From contig DATANR010000015.1 of assembly GCA_036266155.1 (NCBI GenBank), positions 1 through 26,367 on the forward strand: a DNA stretch of 26,367 nt, given 5' to 3'. A program made the position numbers and the translations under genes. Position 1 is the first letter of the stretch. Every line of letters begins with the position of its first letter. Shown here one piece after another: positions 1 through 6,171 of the stretch. The DNA comes from SIAJ01 sp036266155. GTDB lineage: Bacteria > Planctomycetota > Planctomycetia > Gemmatales > Gemmataceae. The notes beneath the pieces were generated by a model. It searched no databases and was not told the origin of the DNA. It saw nothing but the letters and a program-made list of their open reading frames with translations.

Positions 1-74
1 TCGACCAGCGGCGTCAATTGCTCCGCTGGAATCGCAATGCCGCAAACGGTCCGCGTGCCGGGCTTCCCTGCCAT
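1..74 (-). CDS. Possible 5' end of a reverse-strand gene, cut by the window edge
   Basis: Reading leftward from an ATG at 72-74, the frame stays open for 24 codons to the window edge and begins MAGKPGTRTVCGIAIPAEQL. The residue mix looks like protein rather than random frame, but the piece is too short to assign a family. There is no clear Shine-Dalgarno sequence ahead of the ATG. The interval 75-227 between it and the next gene holds nothing else I can assign. It may be a real gene start or chance. Confidence 0.3.
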   Translation of the reverse strand, partial: MAGKPGTRTVCGIAIPAEQLTPLV

Positions 75-227
75 GCTCGAACAAAAGCATCAAAACCGAT
101 TTTCGTAAAGACCGATTTCCACCGGGTTATTGAGAAATGACATCGGATTTAGTTTCCCGAGAGTGGGCTCCCGCTGGAAGGAAACCGTGGCGAAATACGA
201 CTGCCCAGGCGTTGCGACTGGCAACAT

Positions 228-1217
228 TTGAGTAGTGGGAACAGGCCGTTTGTACTTTCACTGGCGCCCAAAGAACTGGGCCTTGCTTTCGCCTCCGGCC
301 TGGCGGCAACATCAGCAGTGTTCGGAGCGCTGCTGCGACCGGGCGATGAGGTCGCTGCGTCGGCCGACCTCTATGGCGGCACGTTTCGTCTCTTGGAAAA
401 GGTCTTCAAGCCGTGGAGTTTGAACGCACGCTACGCGGAGGAATCGTCGCCGAAGGCGTTCGAGGCGATCATCACGGCGAAAACGAAACTCGTCTGGATC
501 GAGACGCCGACCAACCCGCTGCTGCAAATCCTCGATATCGCGGCCATCGCGGAAGTGACGCACAAGCATGGGGCGAAGCTGGTCGTCGACAACACGTTCG
601 CTTCGCCCTACCTGCAGCAGCCACTGAAACTCGGGGCCGACATCATCGTACATTCGACGACCAAGCATCTTGGTGGGCATTCGGACGTTGTTGGCGGGGC
701 GGTGATCGGCGCAAGAGAACTGCTCGAACCGATCAAGTTCTACCAGAACGCGGCCGGTGGAGTGCCGGGACCGTTCGATTGCTTCCTGACGCTCCGCGGG
801 CTCAAGACTCTCGCCATTCGCATGGAACGGCATGGAGCTAGTGCGACTGAGTTGGCGGAATGGCTCACGAAGCAGCCGGCCGTCGATCGAGTCTACTATC
901 CCGGTCTTGCGGACCATCCTGGGCACGCGGTCGCGAAGAAGCAGATGCGCAACTTCGGCGGCATGATCTCGCTGAAGCTCAAAGGCGGGGCCGACGCGGC
1001 GAAGCGGTTCGCCGCGCGGACGAAGCTCTTCAGCCTCGCCGAGAGTTTGGGCGGCGTCGAGTCGCTACTCTGTCACCCAGCGACGATGACGCACGCGAGC
1101 ATCCCGGTCGAGGTCCGGACGAAGCGCGGCGTCGACGATAGACTCCTGCGCCTCAGCGTCGGCATCGAAGACGTGGTTGATTTGCGTGAGGATTTGCGTC
1201 AGGCGATGGCGTCGTGA
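228..1217 (+). CDS. Cystathionine gamma-synthase/lyase-like PLP enzyme, N-terminally truncated (possible pseudogene)
   Basis: This is a Cys/Met-metabolism PLP-dependent enzyme (trans-sulfuration family: cystathionine gamma-synthase, gamma-lyase or O-acylhomoserine sulfhydrylase). Seen: the LAFASGLAAT segment near residue 19, the PLP-facing DNTF (Asp121), the Schiff-base lysine in STTKHLGGHSD (Lys146), the SLGGVESL segment near 272 and a normal C-terminus. At 329 residues it is about 60 short of the usual ~380-400. The missing part is the N-terminal arm with the YSR-x-x-NPT segment that binds the PLP phosphate of the partner subunit. The frame is open only back to a TAG at 150-152, the only start codon available is TTG at 228, and residues 2-17 do not resemble the family. 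No frame upstream encodes the missing part. The 5' end therefore looks replaced or lost, and activity is doubtful. The stop lies 2 bp from the convergent isomerase gene. Confidence 0.75.
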   Translation: MSSGNRPFVLSLAPKELGLAFASGLAATSAVFGALLRPGDEVAASADLYGGTFRLLEKVFKPWSLNARYAEESSPKAFEAIITAKTKLVWIETPTNPLLQILDIAAIAEVTHKHGAKLVVDNTFASPYLQQPLKLGADIIVHSTTKHLGGHSDVVGGAVIGARELLEPIKFYQNAAGGVPGPFDCFLTLRGLKTLAIRMERHGASATELAEWLTKQPAVDRVYYPGLADHPGHAVAKKQMRNFGGMISLKLKGGADAAKRFAARTKLFSLAESLGGVESLLCHPATMTHASIPVEVRTKRGVDDRLLRLSVGIEDVVDLREDLRQAMAS

Positions 1218-1219
1218 AA

Positions 1220-1777
1220 CTAGTCGGCTTCCTCGCCGAGCCGATTTGCAATCGCGAGCGGCAACCCGATGTGCAGCCACGGCGAATATCGCTCAGGGTG
1301 GATGCGCATGTCCTGTTGGAGAACGGCCAGTTCCACCCACTTCCACGCCGCGACCTCCTGGGGATCGGCGACGGGAACGGCGTTCGTCGTGCCGATGAGC
1401 AAAATGTCATATTCATGTTCCACGCCACGGCCCGCCGGGTCATCGGCGCGATAGACGAACGCCGGTCCGACCTGCAATGCACAATCGATGCCCAACTCTT
1501 CCTTGATTCGCCGCCGGCCTGCCTCGATGGGCGTTTCGCCGACACGCGGATGGCTGCAACAAGTGTTCGCCCAAGCGAGCGGCCACAGCATTTTGCCGGC
1601 CGCCCGTTGTTGCAAAAGGATCGACTGACCATCCGGGCTGAACACGTACACCGAAAAGGCCAGATGCAGTTGGCCCGTGCCCGAGTGCGCCGCCAGAATG
1701 TCCGCAATTCCCGTCGGCTGCCCGGTCTCGTCGCACAGAATCACTTGCCGCGGCGGGACTGTCCCGACTTGTTTCAT
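1220..1777 (-). CDS. idi: Isopentenyl-diphosphate delta-isomerase, type 1 (Nudix fold)
   Basis: It interconverts isopentenyl and dimethylallyl diphosphate in the cytoplasm, supplying isoprenoid synthesis. Numbered from the ATG at 1777 (185 residues, the usual length): His31 and His38 in AHSGTGQLHLAFS, the catalytic-cysteine segment NTCCSHP (71-77, Cys74 matching the active cysteine of the E. coli enzyme), a Nudix-like GETPIEAGRRRIKEELGI stretch (80-97), and the acidic EHE pair (Glu120, Glu122). These are the metal and active-site residues of the family. The frame is open upstream to an ATG at 1882, but that would overlap the preceding TIGR03067 gene by about 94 bp and add low-quality sequence, so the internal ATG is preferred. 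It starts 11 bp after that gene's stop and is probably co-transcribed with it. Confidence 0.9.
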   Translation of the reverse strand: MKQVGTVPPRQVILCDETGQPTGIADILAAHSGTGQLHLAFSVYVFSPDGQSILLQQRAAGKMLWPLAWANTCCSHPRVGETPIEAGRRRIKEELGIDCALQVGPAFVYRADDPAGRGVEHEYDILLIGTTNAVPVADPQEVAAWKWVELAVLQQDMRIHPERYSPWLHIGLPLAIANRLGEEAD

Positions 1778-1788
1778 CTCGATCGGGC

Positions 1789-2226
1789 TCACTTTTTGAC
1801 TCGCTTCCACACGACGAGGATGCCTTCCCGATCGGTCGTCTTGAATTCGGTCGGCCTCTTGTTTTGTGCTACGATGCGGCACATGGTCAGCGTATCGTCT
1901 TCGAGTTTGTAAATCCCCTTTGATGCTCGCTCTTCGCCATCAATCTTGGTTGACATGTCGATCGACTTGGGACTCTTTGATGCGTCAAGTTTGAATTTGA
2001 AGTCGGTGCCGTTGGCGACGCCGTTCGTGACACTCCACTGGTCGCCCTTGATTGTTAGTCGGTACTCCTTGATTTCCGCGTCGGCCAGCTTCTTCCCCTG
2101 GACTTCCAGCGAGACCATGGTCCACTCGCCTTGAAACCTGTCCTCGTCCTTTGTGGCCGTTTTGTCGGGATCATCGGCCGCAATCAGGCAAAGAGCTACA
2201 AGAGGGAAGACTACGCGCGTGTACAT
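1789..2226 (-). CDS. TIGR03067-type planctomycetal small exported protein
   Basis: A 145-residue protein with a hydrophobic N-terminus (RVVFPLVALCLIAAD), probably a signal peptide, followed by a small beta-rich domain. That domain begins DRFQGEWTMVSLEVQGKKL and ends LVVWKRVKK, a pattern I recognise as the TIGR03067 family expanded in planctomycetes. The function is unknown. The start at 2226 is chosen because a GGAGA Shine-Dalgarno lies about 6 nt upstream; an open frame to 2295 has no such signal. It is the first gene of a probable two-gene unit with idi, though no functional link to isoprenoid synthesis is visible. Confidence 0.8.
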   Translation of the reverse strand: MYTRVVFPLVALCLIAADDPDKTATKDEDRFQGEWTMVSLEVQGKKLADAEIKEYRLTIKGDQWSVTNGVANGTDFKFKLDASKSPKSIDMSTKIDGEERASKGIYKLEDDTLTMCRIVAQNKRPTEFKTTDREGILVVWKRVKK

Positions 2227-2348
2227 GAAATCTCCAGATTGCTGAGCGTTGACGTTATTGCCACAATATGCACGGAGAATCCTCGACGCCACCACTTCTG
2301 GGTCTCGTACAAAACCATTCCATTGAACTCCGCCGCACGAGCGTTTTC

Positions 2349-3122
2349 ATGTCAAAGCGACTGCAAGGCAAGATAGCCATGATCACCGGCGCCGCCTCCG
2401 GAATCGGCCTGGCCACGGCCGGTTGGTTCTGTCGCGAGGGAGCATCCGTCGTCCTTGCCGACAATCAGGCCGCACTCGTCGAACAGCAGGCCGCGAAGTT
2501 GAAGGCCGAAGGCTATCCGGTTGTCGCGGCCGTAGTCGACGTCGCGCGATCCGACCAGGTGCGTGCCGCCGTCGAGTTTACCGTGCGCACATTGGGCCGG
2601 CTCGACGTGCTCTTCGCGAACGCTGGCATCGGGTACACGGGCGATCTGCTGGCGACGACCGACGCCGACTGGAACCGTGTGATGGACGTCAACGCCAAGG
2701 GCGTCTTCTTCTGTTGCCGTGAGGCCGTGCGGCAGATGCTCGAGCAAAAGCCGGCCGGCGGGTCGATCATCATCAACGGCTCGATCTCCGGGCTCGTCGG
2801 CATTCCGGGACAGGCGCCCTATGGACCGAGCAAGGGCGCCGTCGTTGAAATGACTCGGCAATTGGCCGTCGAATACGCCAGTCGCGGCGTCCGAGTAAAC
2901 TGCGTCTGCCCCGGCACGGTCGACACCGTCGTTTTGCAGACAGCCATGAAGATGTCGGCCGATCCGCAGGGTTTCCTCGACATGTTGATGGCCGGCCATC
3001 CGATTGGCCGCATCGGCAAAGCCGACGAGATCGCCGCGGCCGTCGCGTTCCTCGCGTCTGACGAAGCGAGCTTCATCACGGGTGCGATCCTGCCAGTCGA
3101 CGGCGGCTACACTGCGAAGTAG
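2349..3122 (+). CDS. SDR-family NAD(P)-dependent oxidoreductase
   Basis: A classical short-chain dehydrogenase/reductase of 257 residues from the ATG at 2349. Seen in order: the cofactor motif TGAASGIG (13-20), Asp38 at the end of beta-2 (favouring NAD over NADP), Asp64 after beta-3, NAG (91-93), Asn115, catalytic Ser145, Tyr158 and Lys162 (YGPSK), the PG motif near 188 and the C-terminal LPVDGGYT. All tetrad residues are present, so it should be active. The substrate cannot be read from the sequence; close relatives are annotated as glucose dehydrogenases or 3-oxoacyl-ACP-reductase-like enzymes. The frame is open upstream to 2268, but those 27 residues resemble no SDR. It is divergent from the TIGR03067 gene, and its stop is 5 bp from that of the convergent regulator. 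Confidence 0.9.
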   Translation: MSKRLQGKIAMITGAASGIGLATAGWFCREGASVVLADNQAALVEQQAAKLKAEGYPVVAAVVDVARSDQVRAAVEFTVRTLGRLDVLFANAGIGYTGDLLATTDADWNRVMDVNAKGVFFCCREAVRQMLEQKPAGGSIIINGSISGLVGIPGQAPYGPSKGAVVEMTRQLAVEYASRGVRVNCVCPGTVDTVVLQTAMKMSADPQGFLDMLMAGHPIGRIGKADEIAAAVAFLASDEASFITGAILPVDGGYTAK

Positions 3123-3127
3123 CACGT

Positions 3128-3442
3128 TCAGATCGATTGTCCCTTCAGCCGCAGCCAGGGCCGCAGGACGCGATGAAGGGGCACGGCCGTCGGGTGGGCA
3201 CGCGTTGTGGCGATCAACTGGCGACTCTGCAAGTGGGCCAGCGCACTTTGGACGGCGCTGCGTGAAAGCCCCGTCGCCGCGGCAATCGCCTGATGCGAAC
3301 GACGAACCGACCAATTCGGCCCTAACGCGGCTTGCCGGTAAAGGCTCACGTAGACGATGAACGAGGACAGCCGTCGATCATGACCGACAAGATCGGGGAG
3401 AAGGCAATCGATGATGTACGGGTCGAGCGTGATCTGTGCCAT
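3128..3442 (-). CDS. Small helix-turn-helix (winged-helix) transcriptional regulator
   Basis: A 104-residue protein. The segment HQAIAAATGLSRSAVQSALAHLQSRQLI (about 50-77) is a clear winged-helix DNA-binding motif, with LSRSAVQSAL as the likely recognition helix. The N-terminal part (MAQITLDPYIIDCLLPDLVGHDR) matches a small regulator type common in planctomycetes and acidobacteria. No ligand-binding domain is present. A good sigma-70-like promoter ends just before the ATG, so the mRNA may be nearly leaderless. A short inverted repeat overlapping that promoter would suit autoregulation. Target genes are unknown; the divergent VOC gene is an obvious candidate. Confidence 0.75.
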   Translation of the reverse strand: MAQITLDPYIIDCLLPDLVGHDRRLSSFIVYVSLYRQAALGPNWSVRRSHQAIAAATGLSRSAVQSALAHLQSRQLIATTRAHPTAVPLHRVLRPWLRLKGQSI

Positions 3443-3450
3443 CGCGTACT

Positions 3451-3479
3451 ATAGTATTCGGCAATATAGTGGCGAACAA
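3451..3479 (-). promoter_or_regulatory. Putative promoter of the HTH regulator, with overlapping inverted repeat
   Basis: On the reverse strand a -35-like TTGTTC (3474-3479) and a -10-like TACTAT (3451-3456) are separated by 17 nt. Transcription would begin only a few bases before the ATG at 3442. ACTATA at 3448-3453 and its complement TATAGT at 3465-3470 form an inverted repeat across the -10 and spacer, and ACTATAGT (3448-3455) is itself palindromic. A regulator bound here would block the promoter. Confidence 0.45.
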
Positions 3480-3510
3480 CGCGACCTCGGCAAGAGTACG
3501 ACGGCCAACC

Positions 3511-3539
3511 TTCTGAGGGTCGCTCGCGCTTGGTATATT
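3511..3539 (+). promoter_or_regulatory. Putative promoter of the VOC gene
   Basis: TTCTGA (3511-3516, weak -35) and TATATT (3534-3539, good -10) lie 17 nt apart, upstream of the VOC gene at 3589. The predicted transcript would start around 3546, inside the inverted repeat listed next. Confidence 0.35.
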
Positions 3540-3540
3540 C

Positions 3541-3570
3541 TGGACGGATACATTCAATTCACTCCGTCCA
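3541..3570. promoter_or_regulatory. Inverted repeat at the VOC transcription start (operator or 5' hairpin)
   Basis: TGGACGG (3541-3547) and CCGTCCA (3564-3570) are perfect 7-bp inverted arms separated by 16 bp. They directly follow the putative -10 box and end 18 bp before the VOC start codon. The placement suits a dimeric repressor site better than a terminator. Confidence 0.35.
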
Positions 3571-3588
3571 TACAGCGAAAGGCCAGTC

Positions 3589-3957
3589 ATGATCCGCAAG
3601 CTCAAGTTCGCCAGCATTCCTGTTCGCGATCAGGATCGAGCTCTCAACTTCTACGTCGGCACACTCGGCTTCACGTTGATCACCGACCAGCCGATGGGGC
3701 CGGGCCAGCGCTGGGTCGAGGTGCGGCCGCCCAAGGGCGACACCGGCGTCGCGCTCTTCACCGTTCCCGGCCAGGAAGACCGCATCGGCACATTCACCGG
3801 CATCTCGATGGAGTGCGACGATGTGCAGAAGACCTACGACGAACTGATCGCCAAGGGCGCCGAGTTCGCGAAGCCGCCGAAGGTGGAACCGTGGGGCGTC
3901 TCCGCGATCTTGAAGGACTCAGAAGGCAATCAAATCGTGCTGTCGAGCGGGCGGTGA
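3589..3957 (+). CDS. VOC-family (glyoxalase/bleomycin-resistance-like) protein
   Basis: A 122-residue single VOC unit with the usual two beta-alpha-beta-beta-beta modules. The first is KLKFASIPVRDQDRALNFY...LGF (4-28). The second starts near GTFTGISMECDDVQKTYDEL (67-86) and ends with the DSEGNQIVLSS strand. An AAAGG Shine-Dalgarno precedes the ATG. Family members bind a metal through a His near the first strand and a Glu near the last; here those places hold Ser (FASIPV) and Val (NQIVLS). A metal-dependent glyoxalase activity is therefore unlikely, and a binding or different catalytic role is more probable. The stop lies 5 bp from the convergent RTX-like gene. Confidence 0.85.
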   Translation: MIRKLKFASIPVRDQDRALNFYVGTLGFTLITDQPMGPGQRWVEVRPPKGDTGVALFTVPGQEDRIGTFTGISMECDDVQKTYDELIAKGAEFAKPPKVEPWGVSAILKDSEGNQIVLSSGR

Positions 3958-3962
3958 TCTCG

Positions 3963-5825
3963 TCACGGCGTATTCGATTCGCCATTGAGTAGCGTGTCCG
4001 CCCCTGGGCCACCGATCAGGGAATCCGTGTCGTCGCCGCCGTCAAGCAAGTCGGCGCCGGATCCGCCTTTCAAAGTGTCGTTCCCGGCCCCGCCGAGCAA
4101 GGTGACCGATCCCAATGTAAAGGCGCTCGCGTCCAGCGTGTTCGCCGATGCGCCGCCTTCCAGTCGAGCGTGCTTGATCGCTTGCAGTGTGATGTTCGCG
4201 AATCCGAGCCGGGTCAGCAGTGTGTTGGTCAGGGTCATGTTCGTATCGTTGGTCGCGATGACAGTGTCCGATCCGCCGCCGCCGTTGAGCGTCAATGGAA
4301 CGTTGGCTGTCCACGCGCTCACGTCGAAGGAGTTGTTCCCGGCGCCACCAGTCAGAATGATTGCGTCGATGGCCGAGAGATTATCCGTGCCGAGGCCTTT
4401 GAGCTGAGTGTTGGTCAGGATGTAATTGGCGTTGCCCGTTTCGGATAACACAAAGTTGTTAGCCGTCCCACCCTGAAACGAATCATCGCCGGCGCCGCCG
4501 GAGACGGTGGCGTTTCCGCCGGTCGATCGCAACGTGTCGTTGCCGCCATTCCCGAACAAGGTGTTGTCGCCGGCCGCACCGTCGAGCGTGTCGTTGCCGC
4601 TGCCTCCGCGCAGGATGTCACTTCCCAATCCGCCATTGAGGCTCACGTTTCCCAAAGTGAACGCCTGAGCGTTGAAAACATTGTCGGCGACGTCGCCGGT
4701 CAGCGTCGCTTGTTCGACCGAACTTAGTCTGTCGGTCCCGAAGCTGCCGGTTCCTGTCAACGTGGTGTTGGTGAGAGTAAAGTTGACATCGGCAGTTTCT
4801 TGCACGGTATCGATGCCGGCCCCGCCGGTGAGCTTGTCCGTGCCTGGCCCGCCGGTCAGAGTATCGTTCCCCGGACTGCCAATGAGCACGTCGTTGCCGG
4901 CACCGCCGTCGAGCAGCGCTCGGCCAGGAAAAGCGGATGCATTGAATGAATTGTTCGCGTTGCTGCCGTGCAGCTCAGCAACCTCGATATCGATCAACGT
5001 GTCGACGCCTCGGTCCGGCGTCGTAAATTGTGTTGCGATGACCACAGCAGTTGACGTCAGGCCGGTCTCCACGATTCGGTCGGTCCCATCGCCGCCATCC
5101 ATCGTGTCGTTGCCGGTCGAGCCTTCCAGCGTGTCGAAGCCATCGCCGCCGTACATCGAATCACGTCCAGACCCGCCTTGCAGGTTGTCATTCCCGTCGC
5201 CGCCGTCCATCGTGTCGTTGCCGGAGTCGCCGCGTAGCACGTCGTTGCCATCGTCGCCGTTGAGGAGGTCGTCGCCGCTGTCGCCGTCCACGGTATCCAC
5301 GCCATCGCCGCCGTTCAGCACATCGTCGCCGTCGCCGCCAAGCAGGACGTCGCTGCCGCTGCCGCCGCGCAGGGTGTCATTGCCATTCTCACCCTCGAGG
5401 CTGATGCTCGCACCATCGGGCACGTTCAGGATGACCTGGTCGTTGCCGGCGCCGGCCTCCACGTCGATGTCGCCGGCGAACTCTCGGAGCGTCAGCACGT
5501 CGTCGCAGTCGCCCAGCTTGAAGAACAGGTCGGTGAACTTGGTCAGGTCGCCGCCGGTGATCGTGTTGGTCCCGCTGCCGGTGAAGCCCACGGACGCGGC
5601 CGTCCCTGCACTGTCGAGGACGATCGGGCTGTTCGAGTCGCTGATCGTGAGCGTGCCGTTGTTGGCAATCGATACCGTCACGTTGTTGCCCTCGCCCGGA
5701 TCCGCGAAGAAGCTGATCGTCTTGCTGACGGCGACGAAAAACACCTGCGACGGATTGGCCCGCGTTTCGAGTGATTCAACTTGGAGCCGACGGGACTTCC
5801 GACCACGAGATTGGCGGCGTGACAT
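3963..5825 (-). CDS. RTX-like calcium-binding repeat protein with planctomycetal LExLExR N-terminus
   Basis: A 620-residue, Gly/Asp-rich, very acidic protein. The N-terminus is basic (MSRRQSRGRKSRRLQ) and is followed by VESLETRANPS, the LExLExR-type leader found on many large planctomycetal surface proteins. Residues 144-250 hold about 12 nonapeptides of GGxGxDxxx type, the calcium-binding beta-roll of RTX/hemolysin-type proteins. The C-terminal part has four copies of a ~40-residue module (about 259-300, 348-392, 467-505, 529-572). Each runs from LTNTxL...LSxIExAxLTGG to NxFxASAF and is separated from the next by further GGxGND repeats. No PEP-CTERM, dockerin or classical signal peptide is visible. 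A likely role is extracellular or cell-surface structure stabilised by calcium. An AGGTG Shine-Dalgarno sits about 7 nt before the ATG. The protein ends inside a repeat without a capping domain. Confidence 0.85.
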   Translation of the reverse strand: MSRRQSRGRKSRRLQVESLETRANPSQVFFVAVSKTISFFADPGEGNNVTVSIANNGTLTISDSNSPIVLDSAGTAASVGFTGSGTNTITGGDLTKFTDLFFKLGDCDDVLTLREFAGDIDVEAGAGNDQVILNVPDGASISLEGENGNDTLRGGSGSDVLLGGDGDDVLNGGDGVDTVDGDSGDDLLNGDDGNDVLRGDSGNDTMDGGDGNDNLQGGSGRDSMYGGDGFDTLEGSTGNDTMDGGDGTDRIVETGLTSTAVVIATQFTTPDRGVDTLIDIEVAELHGSNANNSFNASAFPGRALLDGGAGNDVLIGSPGNDTLTGGPGTDKLTGGAGIDTVQETADVNFTLTNTTLTGTGSFGTDRLSSVEQATLTGDVADNVFNAQAFTLGNVSLNGGLGSDILRGGSGNDTLDGAAGDNTLFGNGGNDTLRSTGGNATVSGGAGDDSFQGGTANNFVLSETGNANYILTNTQLKGLGTDNLSAIDAIILTGGAGNNSFDVSAWTANVPLTLNGGGGSDTVIATNDTNMTLTNTLLTRLGFANITLQAIKHARLEGGASANTLDASAFTLGSVTLLGGAGNDTLKGGSGADLLDGGDDTDSLIGGPGADTLLNGESNTP

Positions 5826-6171
5826 GATGACACCTGGAAAGCGCCCCGTCCCATGAGCGCGAGGGGGCTATTGGAATTGGCGTTGCAATCAGAATGGCGA
5901 TCGTGAGTCCTCCGTTATTCTAATGCGCCGATTAGCCTCAAACATAGGCCAGAGTGTCGGCCGGCTCGGTTGCCAAGAGGTGACACTGGCCTGCAATTTG
6001 GAGGCAGAAACGATTTGGGGCAATGAAGGCGAGGGGCTAATTGACTTCGGATTTGAAACGGCAGGAAGCGAACAAGGCGGCTGAGGTAACATCCGGTTAC
6101 GTCGGAAAAGAGCGAGGGCGCCGGCGTCAGCCGGGGCCCTCGCAATTCCGCCCTCGCTACGCGTCGGGCTC
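5826..6171. other. Intergenic region between RTX-like gene and DUF1501 gene
   Basis: No credible gene was found in these 346 bp; the reading frames here are short or extend from genes on either side. It should contain the promoter of the RTX-like gene, but I see no convincing -35/-10 pair. TAGAAT on the reverse strand near 5920 is a possible -10. The right part carries the terminator hairpin at 6112-6143. Confidence 0.5.
6112..6143 (-). terminator. Intrinsic terminator of the DUF1501 gene (GGCGTCAGCC-type hairpin)
   Basis: Two 14-nt arms (6112-6125 and 6130-6143) pair with one mismatch around a GTCA loop. On the reverse strand the stem begins 28 nt after the DUF1501 stop and is followed by TCTTTTCC, giving the stem plus U-tract of a factor-independent terminator. 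The core GGCGTCAGCC (6123-6132) recurs in the hairpin at 26323, so the element may also be a dispersed repeat. Confidence 0.6.

Noticed and set aside
5050..5400. Short, regular GCCGTCG/CGTTGCC-like repeats that might suggest a CRISPR or satellite array
   Set aside because: The period is 27 bp without unique spacers and translates into RTX nonapeptides; it is coding repetition.
4672..5856. A 394-codon open frame on the forward strand, rich in Ser/Pro/Val
   Set aside because: It is exactly antisense to the RTX-like repeat gene and its composition is the mirror of Gly/Asp repeats; no start signal or family match.
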